Under the pieces are notes generated by a model. That model ran no database searches. It saw only the letters and a program-made list of their open reading frames with translations, and had not been told where the DNA came from. 14,553 nt of DNA from Polynucleobacter sp. UBA962 (lineage in GTDB: Bacteria; Pseudomonadota; Gammaproteobacteria; Burkholderiales; Burkholderiaceae): NCBI GenBank assembly GCA_002292975.1, contig DBCI01000066.1, positions 9,987-24,539 on the forward strand. The letters run 5' to 3'. Positions 1 to 9,488 of the stretch are shown here, one piece after another. The position numbers and the translations under genes were made by a program. Every line of letters starts with the position of its first letter. Positions within the stretch are counted from its first letter, which is position 1.

Positions 1-642
1 GAACAAAATCCCCATGGCGATTATTCCGATTACCATCAGAGCACCCATATCGGGCTCTAACATTAGCAATAAACCGACCAAGGCAACTGCTAAGCCCATT
101 GGCACAAAGCCTTTAACAAAAGACTGCAAATGCTCTTGCCTTTGAACGGTATAACTTGCAGCAAAAATAATGACTGCAAATTTCATCAGCTCAGATGGCT
201 GAAAATTCATAGGTCCCAAGGGGATCCAGCGACGAGCGCCATTCACCCCTTTGCCGACTCCAGGGATCAAAACAGCAATTAACAAAAGAATGGTGAAGAC
301 AAATAAATATGGAGCCAACTTATCCCACGTCTTGACTGGGATCTTAAACACCCAAAAACCAACAAAAGTAGCAATCCCCAAAGAAATTAAGTGCCGTACT
401 AAAAAATGATTACTACTGTAATTGGCATATTTAGGGCCATCCGCCAAAGTAATGGAGGCTGAATACACCATCACCAATCCAATCAAAGCCAAGGACAAAA
501 TTGCCCAAACTAGTAATTGGTCGTAATCCATCATGCGGGAACGTGTTTGCTCGACGCCGGATACAGCATCTCGTAGACCACTACGAAATCCATCAAAACC
601 TCCACGAGAGATATTCCAAAACCGATTTGGGCGAGTATTCAT
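1..642 (-). CDS. ftsW: FtsW, septal peptidoglycan glycosyltransferase (SEDS family), partial
   Basis: FtsW polymerises lipid II into glycan strands at the division septum in the inner membrane, working with FtsI. Only the first 214 codons are present; the gene runs off the left edge. I translated it directly from the minus strand. A cytoplasmic N-terminal tail of about 40 residues is followed by a first membrane segment at about 43-62 ending in YSAS. Further hydrophobic segments lie at about 81-100, 111-128 and 178-196. The SEDS hallmarks GVNGARRWIPLG (132-143), FQPSELMK (147-154) and LEPDMGA (195-201) are present. The ATG at 642 overlaps the murD stop (ATGA) and has GAGGG about 8 bases upstream, which supports this start. 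An internal MM at codons 38-39 is a less likely alternative. The frame is intact over the visible part. Family assignment is very sure. Confidence 0.96.
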   Translation of the reverse strand, partial: MNTRPNRFWNISRGGFDGFRSGLRDAVSGVEQTRSRMMDYDQLLVWAILSLALIGLVMVYSASITLADGPKYANYSSNHFLVRHLISLGIATFVGFWVFKIPVKTWDKLAPYLFVFTILLLIAVLIPGVGKGVNGARRWIPLGPMNFQPSELMKFAVIIFAASYTVQRQEHLQSFVKGFVPMGLAVALVGLLLMLEPDMGALMVIGIIAMGILF

Positions 643-2333
643 ACCGACGCCCTCAGCGAATCGTGTGAAGTGGATGAGGCTTGATGCACTAAGTCCTGCA
701 CCGCCTGTTCAAAAATACGAGCCCGATGCTTATAGTCTTTAAACATATCGAAACTGGCGCATGCTGGTGATAACAAGACAATATCCCCTGCCTTTGCTTG
801 CTGAGAAGCTTGCTCAACAGCCGATTCCAAACTATTGGCACATATCCGTTCGAGCGCATGATGCTCTATCGCTTTAGCGCATACTTTCTCAATCACAAGG
901 GCATCACGCCCTATTAAGATAATCCCTTTTGCAAATCGTGTAATTGGTTCAACCAAGGGTGAAAAATCTTGCCCCTTACCATCGCCCCCAACAATCAACC
1001 AAATATTTTTATTTCCAGTAGCCGACCCTAATCCGTGTAAAGCAGCAACAGTAGCGCCCACATTCGTACCTTTACTGTCATCGATGTATTCAACATCTCC
1101 AACCACAGCTACTGTCTGAACGCGATGGGGTTCACCTTGATACTCACGCAAGCCGTGCAATAAAGGGCTAATTCCTAAGCCGGCAGCACGCGCCAAGGCC
1201 AGCGCAGCAAGCGCATTCAGTGCGTTATGTCGTCCTCGAATACGCAATGCATCCGCTGGAATTAAACGTTTGATTCGAAGTTCATCGGACTTGTCATAGG
1301 CGTCTGATTTCTTACGACGTTTACGTTTAATAAAGCCCTCTTGCATCTCTTCCTGTTCGATTGCTAATGTAGACTCATCTGGCTCGGCCCACACCAGCCA
1401 ATCAATTCCGCCAGCTCTAGGATCTCGCTCAATACCAAACGAATCAATACCAACAGGACTATCACTACCAAATTGGATAACCTTCCGACTTTCTTTCTCA
1501 TCGGCAAATAATGCTGTCACAACTTCATCATCTCGATTCAGCACTAATACAGAATTCTTTCCTAGGATTCGACCCTTTGCAGCAGCATAGGCTTGCATAT
1601 CCCCATGCCAATCTAGATGATCTTGCGATAAATTGAGGACGGTGGCTGCTGTCGGGTCTAGGGTATATGTAAATTGCAACTGGAAACTTGAGAGTTCAAG
1701 CACCCAAATTTCTGGCAGCTCAATAAAGTTATTGGCCTTCGTAATCGCACTGAGTAATTTTTCAAGCGCTGCAGGACTGATGTTTCCAGCAAGAGCTACG
1801 TGCTTACCTGCCCGTTCACAAATCTGGGCAGTTAATGCACAGGTTGTTGTTTTACCATTGGTACCCGTAACTGCTAGGATGCTTGGCTTATATCGCTCTG
1901 CGGCAGCCATTGCCATGGCTTCTAAAGAATATAGTGCGCGTGCGAAGAACTCGATTTCACTCCACACCGCTATATTACGTTTTTGACATTCTCTCAAAAG
2001 AGTGGATGTTGGCTCTTGGATGGGTGATAAGCCAGGGCTGATTCCAACTACATCCATGCCATCTAATAAAGTACTCCACTCGCTTGACTCAAAGCAAGCA
2101 TCCACTAAGCCTAATTTTTGTAGATCATCTAACCAGTCTATTTGTTGTGTACGCAACTCACCACGAGCTCGTGTATCTGCTAAACGAACGAATGCTCCTT
2201 GCACTAAACACCATTTAGCCATGGCATAACCTGATTCCCCCAAACCGACAATCAAGAAACGTTGGGGTGCAGATCGCTCGGATGCATCAGCACCGGTTTG
2301 TCCTAAAAAGGGATTCTGTAATGCTTGTTTCAT
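639..2333 (-). CDS. murD: MurD, UDP-N-acetylmuramoyl-L-alanine--D-glutamate ligase
   Basis: MurD is the cytoplasmic ATP-dependent ligase that adds D-glutamate to UDP-MurNAc-L-Ala. Visible are an N-terminal Rossmann-like domain (FLIVGLGESGYAMAK), the ATP loop TGTNGKTT with K161, DHLDWHGD (about 238-245), DDSKGTNVGAT (418-428) and the C-terminal SPACASFDMFKDY (from 522). The frame stays open back to a TTG at 2408, but that extension lies inside mraY. The first ATG, at 2333, sits 17 bases after the mraY stop and gives 564 residues, so I chose it. Its ribosome site is weak (AAAGAAA). At 564 residues it is well over the E. coli enzyme (about 438). Much of the excess is a charged, lysine/arginine-rich insertion at about residues 316-357, before the IPADALRIRG motif. 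Its stop overlaps the ftsW start. The family is certain; the start is likely. Confidence 0.96.
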   Translation of the reverse strand: MKQALQNPFLGQTGADASERSAPQRFLIVGLGESGYAMAKWCLVQGAFVRLADTRARGELRTQQIDWLDDLQKLGLVDACFESSEWSTLLDGMDVVGISPGLSPIQEPTSTLLRECQKRNIAVWSEIEFFARALYSLEAMAMAAAERYKPSILAVTGTNGKTTTCALTAQICERAGKHVALAGNISPAALEKLLSAITKANNFIELPEIWVLELSSFQLQFTYTLDPTAATVLNLSQDHLDWHGDMQAYAAAKGRILGKNSVLVLNRDDEVVTALFADEKESRKVIQFGSDSPVGIDSFGIERDPRAGGIDWLVWAEPDESTLAIEQEEMQEGFIKRKRRKKSDAYDKSDELRIKRLIPADALRIRGRHNALNALAALALARAAGLGISPLLHGLREYQGEPHRVQTVAVVGDVEYIDDSKGTNVGATVAALHGLGSATGNKNIWLIVGGDGKGQDFSPLVEPITRFAKGIILIGRDALVIEKVCAKAIEHHALERICANSLESAVEQASQQAKAGDIVLLSPACASFDMFKDYKHRARIFEQAVQDLVHQASSTSHDSLRASV

Positions 2334-2350
2334 CGTTTCTTTAAAAGTCT

Positions 2351-3520
2351 CTAACGTAATTTCAGGCTTGATAAGCCAACGAGCACTAACAAAATGGTGA
2401 TAATCCAAAATCGCACAACTACTTGGGTCTCACGCCAACCGCCCAGTTCAAAATGATGATGAAGTGGTGCCATACGAAATATTCGTCGTCCTTGGCCGTA
2501 GTATTTTTTGGTGAACTTGAACCACAACACTTGCATCATGACCGAGACTGTTTCTGCAACAAAGATTCCTCCCATGACAAAAAGGACAATTTCTTGCCGC
2601 ACAATCACAGCAACCGTACCCAGCGCTCCACCAAGCGCTAAGGCGCCCACATCCCCCATGAATACCTGAGCCGGATGGGCATTAAACCAAAGGAATGCAA
2701 GGCCAGCGCCACCCATTGCACCGCAAAAAATTAATAGTTCACCAGCTCCTGGTATGTAAGGAAAGAGTAAGTATTTAGCGTAAATCGAGTTACCCATGAC
2801 ATATGCAAATGCACCAAGTGCCGCACCGACCAAGATCACGGGCATGATCACTAGGCCATCAAGGCCATCAGTGAGATTAACTGCATTACTACTTCCGACA
2901 ATCACTAAGTAGCTTAGGATGATGAACCCCATGACGCCTAATGGATAACTAACTTCTTTCATAAATGGGAGATATAAATTTGACTTTGCTGGTAAATCAA
3001 TCGAGAAGCCGCTCTCTACCCAACTAATAAATAGCTGTAAAACCTTATAGTTATTTACCTCTGATACTGAGAATGCTAGATAGATTGCTGCAAATAAACC
3101 AATGACTGTTTGCCATAAAAACTTTTCTCGTGATCCCATACCTTTAGGATTCTTGTTGACAACCTTTCGATAATCATCAACCCAGCCTATAGCACCAAAT
3201 CCAAAGGTGACAATCATGACAATCCAGATAAAACGGTTACTTAGGTCTGCCCATAACACACAGGAAATAAATATTCCGATCAAGATTAGTATTCCGCCCA
3301 TGGTCGGCGTACCAACTTTAGCTAAATGCGTTTGTGGGCCATCTGTACGAATTGCTTGATCTGCTTTAAGGGCTGTCAGTTTTCGAATAACCCACGGACC
3401 AAAAACAAGGCCTATCAATAGGGCCGTTAAGGTTGCCATGACAGCTCGGAATGTGATGTAAGAAAAAACACGGAAAAATCCGTAGTCATCCTGTAACCAC
3501 TGCGCCAAAATTAGGAGCAT
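2351..3520 (-). CDS. mraY: MraY, phospho-N-acetylmuramoyl-pentapeptide transferase
   Basis: MraY is the integral membrane enzyme that transfers phospho-MurNAc-pentapeptide to undecaprenyl phosphate, making lipid I. The 389-residue product is mostly hydrophobic, with about ten membrane segments. It shows the family signatures: [19 protein letters not shown] near the N-terminus, VDDYRK with the Asp pair D115-D116, NLTDGLDGL with D218 and D221, and HHHFELGGW at about 354-362. It is some 29 residues longer than E. coli MraY, with extra sequence after [11 protein letters not shown] (about 127-195). I believe this is common in Burkholderiales but could not check it. The ATG at 3520 lies 10 bases inside the end of murF and has a strong AAGGAG 7 bases upstream. 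Gene order murF-mraY-murD is the standard dcw order. Confidence 0.97.
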   Translation of the reverse strand: MLLILAQWLQDDYGFFRVFSYITFRAVMATLTALLIGLVFGPWVIRKLTALKADQAIRTDGPQTHLAKVGTPTMGGILILIGIFISCVLWADLSNRFIWIVMIVTFGFGAIGWVDDYRKVVNKNPKGMGSREKFLWQTVIGLFAAIYLAFSVSEVNNYKVLQLFISWVESGFSIDLPAKSNLYLPFMKEVSYPLGVMGFIILSYLVIVGSSNAVNLTDGLDGLVIMPVILVGAALGAFAYVMGNSIYAKYLLFPYIPGAGELLIFCGAMGGAGLAFLWFNAHPAQVFMGDVGALALGGALGTVAVIVRQEIVLFVMGGIFVAETVSVMMQVLWFKFTKKYYGQGRRIFRMAPLHHHFELGGWRETQVVVRFWIITILLVLVGLSSLKLR

Positions 3521-4959
3521 GTTTTGGTCTCCTTCTGCAGTACTTCAACAACCCGCTCCATACGCATAAAGCGTGAGCCCTTCACTAATACCGTGATTGC
3601 GCCTCTTGGATCATGATCCAAGCGCTTGATTTGGCTTTGTATATCTTGATTTAATTGAGCTAGCTCAGAGTAATGCCTGGCCTGACCAGCCGGTTTATTT
3701 TTTAAGTAAGTATTAGAAGTGATTTGGCTTAAGTCACCAAAAGTCAATAGATGTTCTATGCCACATTTTGCGGCGTACCGACCAAGCTCTTCATGAAACT
3801 CTGGGCCCTGAATACCAACTTCGCCCATGTCACCTAAAACTAAATAACGCTCACCATCATGAAGTGCCAAAGCATCAATAGCAGCCACCACTGAATCTGG
3901 GTTTGCGTTATAGGTGTCATTAATTAAACGCGTATATCTTGATAACTGCAGAACTTGCATTCTTCCTGAGACTGGCACAAATTTTTCTAGGCCCAACTGA
4001 ATCTTTTCTAAAGAAATCCCGGCGGCTATAGCCACTGCACAAGCAGCTAGTGCATTTGCACAGTTGTGCTCGCCCAATGTTTGTAGCTGAACTTGAATAA
4101 CTCCGGTAGGCGTTTCAATCCGAACGCCACCGTTTGCTAATGCATAGCCCCGGACTGTGGCAGTGCTTTGATCCACTTTAGTGCCTTGCCATACAAAATC
4201 AATTTGTTTACGCGAACCCGCAGCCTCTCTCCATACCCCTGTATAGGGGGTCTCTGCCGGAAATACTGCTATCCCATCAAGCGGAAGGGCATCTATGACT
4301 GCAGCATGCTCCTTTGCAACCGCGGCAATACTTTGCATAAACTCCTGATGCTCACGTTGAGCATTATTAATTAAAGCAATGGTTCCTTTTGCAATTGCAG
4401 CTAATTCTGCAGTTTCTCCAGGATGATTCATGCCTAACTCAATCACCGCCAAACGGTGCTCTGAGCGTAATTGCAATAAGGTAAGCGGTAGACCAATCTC
4501 ATTATTGAGATTTCCCGATGTCATTAGGGCATGTTCTTGACCAACAGCTTCTTTAAAAATAGAAGCTATCATTTCTTTAACAGTAGTTTTGCCATTGCTG
4601 CCTGTAACCACCACCAAGGGAATAGCAAATTGTTTCCGCCAACTATGGGCTAGTTGCCCGAGGCTTTTGCGGGTATCGGAGACGCAAACTCCTGGCATAG
4701 CGCTTGGGCATGCCGTCGCGTCACTAATCATGACGGCTGCCGCCCCTTCTTTTTGAACATCAGTCAAAAAATGGTGAGCATCAAATCGCTCGCCTTGAAG
4801 CGCAACAAACAGTTCGCCGACCATCAACTGACGACTATCTGTCCCAATTTTTGTGATGCCTAGTCCGCTCGCTTGCTCTTTAGTAATATTGATGAAATGA
4901 CTATTGGGTAGCATAGTCTGTATTTGTGCCAAAGTAGAGATGGGCTTGATTGCCTGCAT
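3511..4959 (-). CDS. murF: MurF, UDP-MurNAc-tripeptide--D-alanyl-D-alanine ligase
   Basis: MurF is the cytoplasmic ATP-dependent ligase that adds D-Ala-D-Ala to the UDP-MurNAc-tripeptide, completing the pentapeptide used by MraY. The 482-residue protein has the three-domain Mur layout. The N-terminal uridine-binding domain has DSR at 41-43. The central ATPase domain has TGSNGKTT (119-126, K124), [10 protein letters not shown] (149-158) and ELGMNHPGE (174-182). The C-terminal domain has [10 protein letters not shown] (347-356) and LGDMGE (375-380). The TGSNGKTT and [10 protein letters not shown] forms are those of MurF rather than MurC, MurD or MurE. Length is slightly above the E. coli enzyme (about 452). 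The ATG overlaps the murE stop by one base (TAATG) and follows a strong GGAGGGG, so the start is secure. Its 3' end overlaps mraY by 10 bases. Confidence 0.97.
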   Translation of the reverse strand: MQAIKPISTLAQIQTMLPNSHFINITKEQASGLGITKIGTDSRQLMVGELFVALQGERFDAHHFLTDVQKEGAAAVMISDATACPSAMPGVCVSDTRKSLGQLAHSWRKQFAIPLVVVTGSNGKTTVKEMIASIFKEAVGQEHALMTSGNLNNEIGLPLTLLQLRSEHRLAVIELGMNHPGETAELAAIAKGTIALINNAQREHQEFMQSIAAVAKEHAAVIDALPLDGIAVFPAETPYTGVWREAAGSRKQIDFVWQGTKVDQSTATVRGYALANGGVRIETPTGVIQVQLQTLGEHNCANALAACAVAIAAGISLEKIQLGLEKFVPVSGRMQVLQLSRYTRLINDTYNANPDSVVAAIDALALHDGERYLVLGDMGEVGIQGPEFHEELGRYAAKCGIEHLLTFGDLSQITSNTYLKNKPAGQARHYSELAQLNQDIQSQIKRLDHDPRGAITVLVKGSRFMRMERVVEVLQKETKTCS

Positions 4960-6524
4960 TACGCTGCCCCTCCACTAACTAAACGTAAATGAACCTGATC
5001 CGAAAAATCAAAACGCTTTCCATTGAACTCTTGAGTGGTTTCATGACCCTTACCAGCAACAAGCACAATATCTTGCGGCTTGGCTTTTCGAACGGCACTC
5101 ATAATGGCGGCAGCCCGGTCAGCAATGACCTCAACTGAGTTACCACTTTCTTTACTATTTGTTTTGGGTTGTATACCTGCAAGAATCATTTGCATGATTT
5201 GTAAAGGATCTTCGGAGCGCGGATTATCACTAGTAATAAGAACATGCTCTGCACCATTACGAGCGATTTGACCCATCAACGGTCGTTTTTCCTGATCGCG
5301 ATCACCACCACACCCAAAAACACAATAAATCTGTCCCTGCCGAATTGCGGCAATTGGCCTAAGTGTTTCAAGAACTTTTTGGAGTGCATCGGGTGTATGC
5401 GCATAGTCCACAACCATCATTGGGGCGTCCGCTTTTACCCCTTTTATGATTTCCATTCGCCCTCTTACTGGCGATACGTGCTCGATGCGATGTAATGCTT
5501 CAGCAGCGCTCATACCTTGTGTCATCAAGGTGGCAATGACTGCTAAGGCATTAGCTAGATTAAACTCGCCCAAAACAGGAATACTGCATGGATATATACT
5601 TCCATCAATCACAATCTTGCACTGATAGGCATTTTCTGTAAAACAATATTCTTGTAAGTAGACAGATTTAAAACGGTCTTTTAAGCCTTCTAAATGATTG
5701 AACGCTGTAGCTTGTAATGCATAAAGCCAAATTGTTTTACCAATTTGCTCTACAAGATCCATGAATAAGCTTCGACCAAATGAATCTTCAATATTGATCA
5801 CAATATTTTTAGCATTAAATTCCTTAAATAATTTTGCTTTCGATGCCCCATATGCAGCCATCGTGCCGTGATAATCCAAATGGTCTTGGCTTAAATTTGT
5901 AAATATGGCTGAGTCAAAATGGGTTCCGTTTACTCGCCCTTGATCTAAAGCATGTGATGAGACCTCCAGTGCTACATAGTCGGCACCTTGCTGCTTTAAC
6001 TGGAACAACCCTGTTTGTAAGCGAGGTGCATCCGGTGTGGTGTAGCCTACTTCGTGCAACTGATCGACAAACCCAATGCCTAATGTCCCAATGACTGCTG
6101 CACGCTTTGATAGCGTCTGAGCCAGCCATTGCGTAACACTGGTTTTTCCGTTTGTGCCGGTTACGCCAACAAGCTTTAATGTTTGACTGGGTTTACCATA
6201 CCACTCTGCAGCAATCCAACCTGCATGCTCAGCAAGATTTTCAATTGCAATACAACGCTCATCATCTAGATCAACTTCCCAAGCTTGACTTTGTGAACGA
6301 TCATCGCTTTCTTGATACAACACACAAGCAGCCCCAAGCTCAAGGGCTCTAGCAATATAAGGGCGACCATCACGCAAGGCTTTACCATGACCGACTGCAT
6401 AGGCCATAAAAATATCACCTACTTTTACTTGACGAGTATCAGCGGAAATTGTTGCAGTCGGTAGCACAAATTGCTTTAAATGCAATAGAGCTTCATGACG
6501 GGTCATATGGATAGCAGCCATCAT
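4959..6524 (-). CDS. murE: MurE, UDP-MurNAc-L-Ala-D-Glu--meso-diaminopimelate ligase
   Basis: MurE is the cytoplasmic ATP-dependent ligase that adds the third stem-peptide residue. At 521 residues it contains TGTNGKTS (122-129, K127), YTTPDAPRLQ (161-170), EVSSHALDQGR (187-197), DHLDYHG (214-220), a lysine at 229 in the position of the carbamylated lysine, DYAHTPDAL (373-381), GCGGDRD (404-410) and GKGHE near 491. The DNPR motif at 433-436 is the known marker for meso-diaminopimelate rather than lysine as substrate, so this cell should have mDAP-type peptidoglycan. The gene starts with two ATGs (6524 and 6521). Either overlaps the ftsI stop, and no clear ribosome site precedes them, so translation is probably coupled to ftsI. 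Which ATG is used cannot be settled from sequence. Confidence 0.97.
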   Translation of the reverse strand: MMAAIHMTRHEALLHLKQFVLPTATISADTRQVKVGDIFMAYAVGHGKALRDGRPYIARALELGAACVLYQESDDRSQSQAWEVDLDDERCIAIENLAEHAGWIAAEWYGKPSQTLKLVGVTGTNGKTSVTQWLAQTLSKRAAVIGTLGIGFVDQLHEVGYTTPDAPRLQTGLFQLKQQGADYVALEVSSHALDQGRVNGTHFDSAIFTNLSQDHLDYHGTMAAYGASKAKLFKEFNAKNIVINIEDSFGRSLFMDLVEQIGKTIWLYALQATAFNHLEGLKDRFKSVYLQEYCFTENAYQCKIVIDGSIYPCSIPVLGEFNLANALAVIATLMTQGMSAAEALHRIEHVSPVRGRMEIIKGVKADAPMMVVDYAHTPDALQKVLETLRPIAAIRQGQIYCVFGCGGDRDQEKRPLMGQIARNGAEHVLITSDNPRSEDPLQIMQMILAGIQPKTNSKESGNSVEVIADRAAAIMSAVRKAKPQDIVLVAGKGHETTQEFNGKRFDFSDQVHLRLVSGGAA

Positions 6525-8281
6525 TGTTTAAGCACCACTTTTTGTGCCTGGACTTCGGTTGTTATCGGTTCAGAGCTTTGAACTAAAGTTCGATCCGTAA
6601 GATCTGGGGATATGTTTAAGCTACGCAGAGTCTCGCTCACAATCGTTGAAAAGACTGGGGCCGCTACTTCGCCACCATAATGTCCTCCTGTAGATGGTTC
6701 ATCAACCATCACCGCAACTACAATACGTGGAGCACTAATTGGGGCAAGCCCAACAAAAAAGGCGCGATATTTATTTGCAGCGTATCCCTTACCCTCCACT
6801 TTGTGTGAGGTACCTGTTTTCCCCCCCACCCGAAATCCATCTGCCCGAGCACGTATCGCTGTACCACCCTGCTCGGTCACTGTTTCGAGCATATTGCGCA
6901 TCTCTACTGCTGTTTTTGCAGAAATGACTCGTGTTCCCGGTTTGTATTCGGGGTTACGAAGAATTGTGGTTGGCACAAGCTCCCCATCTCGCGCAAAGAT
7001 GGTGTACGCGCGTGCCAATTGAAATAATGATGTTGAAATCCCATAACCAAAAGACATGCGCGCTTGATCACTTTGACCCCATTTTTGGTGGGGATGCAAA
7101 CGTCCGGCAACCGTTCCTGGAAAACCAATGTTGGGAGCTTGCCCAAAACCGACTGCCGCAAATAAATCCCACATTTCACGCGGTTCCAACTGTAAGGCTA
7201 GTTTTGCAGTGCCAATATTGCTAGATTTCTGAATAACCTGCGAGACCGTTAACATTCCATGGAGATGAGCATCGGTAATTGGTTTTGGGCCGATCGATAA
7301 TTTTTGACCAATGACCATATTGGTATCTGCTTGAACTTTTCCTTGCTCCATTACCAAAGCGACTGGAAATGGTTTCATCGTAGAGCCGGGTTCAAAGGTA
7401 TCGGTTAGAACCCGATTACGCAATTGCTCACCGGTTAGTGCTTTACGTGAATTTGGGTTGTAACTTGGCCAATTGGCTAATGCCAAAATTTCTCCCGTAC
7501 GCACATCTAATACAACTGCGCCACCTGCCTTAGCTTTATGTTTCTCGACAGCACTCTTTAATGCGTTATAGGCGATGTATTGAACCTTACTATCAATAGA
7601 TAGTTGCAGATCTTGACCATTTTGTGGAAACTGTAATATGGCAATATCGTTCACAATACGGCCCAAGCGATCAACCACGACACGCCGTTTTCCAGTTTGA
7701 GCAGCGAGGTCCTTATCGCGCGCAAGCTCAATTCCTTCTTGCCCACGGTCCTCCACGTTTGTAAATCCAATAACGTGTGCCATCGCCTCACCTTCTGGAT
7801 AGTGACGGCGGTATTCATTATTTAGTCCAATTCCTGGAATCTCTAAGCGTCTAATTTGTTGCGCTACTTCAGGGTCAACTTGGCGCTTTAAAAATACTTG
7901 ATTGCGTTCATCCTTAAATCTTTTCTTGATTTCAGTCTCGCTCATGTCTAATAATTTGGCGAGTTGGGTAATCTTTTCTGGTGCAAGGTCTGCTGGGATA
8001 TTATCGGTATAGGCGATTACTGCTTTTGCCTCTAGACTGGTAGCAATCAATTGCCCATTGCGATCCAAAATTTTTCCCCGAGTTGCAGGCATATCAATAA
8101 CGCGTTGCACACCCTTAATAGCTTTCGCTTCATAAAACCCATTACCAGGTCCTTGGATCCAAAAAGCGCGCACGACTAAGGCAACAAACGCTACAAATAA
8201 TAAGAACAGCATGAGCCGTGAGCGCCACATGGGTAAGCGTAAAACTATATTGGGTGAGGTCGAGAATCCAACTGGCTTCAT
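6521..8281 (-). CDS. ftsI: FtsI (PBP3), septal peptidoglycan transpeptidase
   Basis: FtsI is a division-specific class B penicillin-binding protein that crosslinks septal peptidoglycan and partners with FtsW. It has a short cytoplasmic N-terminus, one membrane anchor at about 22-40 and a periplasmic dimerisation/pedestal domain with ATRGKILDRNG (66-76). The transpeptidase domain has the three penicillin-binding motifs: STMK with the catalytic serine S300 and K303, SSN at 353-355, and KTGT at 488-491. Its 586 residues compare with 588 in E. coli PBP3. The ATG overlaps the ftsL stop (ATGA) and is preceded by a strong AAGGAAGG. The protein ends with a charged tail after about residue 560. No damage to catalytic motifs is seen. 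Confidence 0.97.
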   Translation of the reverse strand: MKPVGFSTSPNIVLRLPMWRSRLMLFLLFVAFVALVVRAFWIQGPGNGFYEAKAIKGVQRVIDMPATRGKILDRNGQLIATSLEAKAVIAYTDNIPADLAPEKITQLAKLLDMSETEIKKRFKDERNQVFLKRQVDPEVAQQIRRLEIPGIGLNNEYRRHYPEGEAMAHVIGFTNVEDRGQEGIELARDKDLAAQTGKRRVVVDRLGRIVNDIAILQFPQNGQDLQLSIDSKVQYIAYNALKSAVEKHKAKAGGAVVLDVRTGEILALANWPSYNPNSRKALTGEQLRNRVLTDTFEPGSTMKPFPVALVMEQGKVQADTNMVIGQKLSIGPKPITDAHLHGMLTVSQVIQKSSNIGTAKLALQLEPREMWDLFAAVGFGQAPNIGFPGTVAGRLHPHQKWGQSDQARMSFGYGISTSLFQLARAYTIFARDGELVPTTILRNPEYKPGTRVISAKTAVEMRNMLETVTEQGGTAIRARADGFRVGGKTGTSHKVEGKGYAANKYRAFFVGLAPISAPRIVVAVMVDEPSTGGHYGGEVAAPVFSTIVSETLRSLNISPDLTDRTLVQSSEPITTEVQAQKVVLKQ

Positions 8282-8544
8282 AGACCTTCCTTAAAGTAAA
8301 GAGTTCGGTCCGGTGTGATCGGACTCATACGCAGCTGATTACGCGCCACATCCCGAATTCGGGCAGACTTGGATAAGTTTCTTTGTTCAAACTCCAGCCG
8401 CAACCACTCTTGATTTAATTTTCGTTCTTGTACTTGTGCGCGTTCTAGAGCTACGAACGTTTTTCTAGCTCGCTGCTGTGAGGCAACCAGTGACAAAGCA
8501 CAAATCAATAAAAGAGCTAGCAAGGTAAGGGTTGCACGATTCAT
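8278..8544 (-). CDS. ftsL: FtsL, divisome bitopic membrane protein
   Basis: This 88-residue protein fits FtsL, which forms a complex with FtsB and FtsQ in the inner membrane and helps activate FtsW-FtsI. It has a very short N-terminal tail and one membrane segment at about 5-22. A charged, helical stretch (about 25-70, rich in Arg, Glu, Gln and Leu) follows and should form the periplasmic coiled coil. The C-terminal RNQLRMSPITPDRTLYF is the conserved tail seen in proteobacterial FtsL. Sequence conservation in this family is low, so the call leans on its position between rsmH and ftsI as well as on topology. Both ends overlap its neighbours by ATGA, and a ribosome site (AAGGGA) precedes the ATG. 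Confidence 0.93.
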   Translation of the reverse strand: MNRATLTLLALLLICALSLVASQQRARKTFVALERAQVQERKLNQEWLRLEFEQRNLSKSARIRDVARNQLRMSPITPDRTLYFKEGL

Positions 8545-9476
8545 AACGCTTTCCCTTTTTTCTCAGCAACTCGCATAACGGCTGAGCGTGCGCGTGGGTT
8601 TTCTTCAATCTCTGAGGCGCCAGGCTTAATTCGGGCAATGATTTCCAGATCGCCTTGGGGCATATCTTTGGCGCGTATCGGTAATTCACGTGGCACTGTG
8701 ATTTGCGCATGGGTCTGTATAAACTGCTTCACAATGCGGTCTTCTAAGGAATGAAAGCTGATCACCACCAAGCGACCACCTATTTTTAAAACATCGAGGG
8801 CAGCTTCTAATCCTTTTTCTAAATCAGCTAGTTCTTGATTAATAAAGATTCGGATTGCCTGAAATGTGCGAGTGGCAGGATCTTGCCCTGGCTCTCGGCT
8901 TCGGACTGTTTTGGCAATAACATTAGATAGCTCTAGTGTCGTTTGCACTGCTTTGCCTTCTTCGCGCTGCTTTACGATAGCGCGAGCAATTGCGAATGCA
9001 TATCGCTCTTCTCCAAATGTTTTAATCACTTGGGTAATCTCCTCGACCGGAGCGCTTGCAAGCCACTCTGCTGCTGATAATCCGCAACTCGTATCCATGC
9101 GCATGTCGAGCGGCCCATCGAAGCGAAATGAAAATCCTCGCCCGGGTGTATCGATTTGTGGTGAACTGATACCTAAATCGAGTAATACGGCATCCACGGA
9201 TTGGGCTCTGACATGCTGATCCATTAGTGCAAAACTGCTGTGCATCATTTGGAAGCGCGTATCGGTGATTTGCTTGGCTGCTTGTTGCGCCTCCAGATCT
9301 TTGTCGAACGCAAGGAGTTGGCAATTGGATCCTATTTGTTCTAATAAGGCTTTGCTGTGACCGCCTCGACCAAAGGTTCCGTCGATTAGAAAGGCGCTCT
9401 CTTTTTGAAACGATGTTCCGCTGATCATGGCGGTAACTGCCTCGGCCAGTAATACTGGGCGATGGGTATTGTTCAT
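8541..9476 (-). CDS. rsmH: RsmH (MraW), 16S rRNA m4C1402 methyltransferase
   Basis: RsmH is an S-adenosylmethionine-dependent enzyme that N4-methylates C1402 in the decoding centre of 16S rRNA. The 311-residue product matches the family length (E. coli 313). Visible signatures are HRPVLLAEAV (5-14), the SAM loop DGTFGRGGHS (32-41), LLDLGISSPQID (98-109), GRGFSFRFDGPLDMRM (112-127), TRTFQAIRIFIN (202-213) and SFHSLEDR (240-247). A large helical insert between the core motifs, typical of the family, is present. It starts 12 bases after the mraZ stop with a poor ribosome site, and its stop overlaps ftsL by ATGA. Other ATGs just upstream are out of frame or within mraZ; the chosen one gives the conserved N-terminus. 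Confidence 0.97.
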   Translation of the reverse strand: MNNTHRPVLLAEAVTAMISGTSFQKESAFLIDGTFGRGGHSKALLEQIGSNCQLLAFDKDLEAQQAAKQITDTRFQMMHSSFALMDQHVRAQSVDAVLLDLGISSPQIDTPGRGFSFRFDGPLDMRMDTSCGLSAAEWLASAPVEEITQVIKTFGEERYAFAIARAIVKQREEGKAVQTTLELSNVIAKTVRSREPGQDPATRTFQAIRIFINQELADLEKGLEAALDVLKIGGRLVVISFHSLEDRIVKQFIQTHAQITVPRELPIRAKDMPQGDLEIIARIKPGASEIEENPRARSAVMRVAEKKGKAL

Positions 9477-9488
9477 GTCGCCCAGTCA

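Noticed and set aside
533..742. Plus-strand 69-codon frame at the ftsW/murD junction
   Set aside because: It is antisense to the FtsW N-terminus and MurD C-terminus, both certain.
6904..7224. Short frames on both strands within ftsI
   Set aside because: They are shadows of the transpeptidase domain, which is intact and full length.
8866..9219. Open frame of 117 codons opposite rsmH
   Set aside because: It is antisense to well-conserved rsmH motifs and shows no protein-like pattern of its own.
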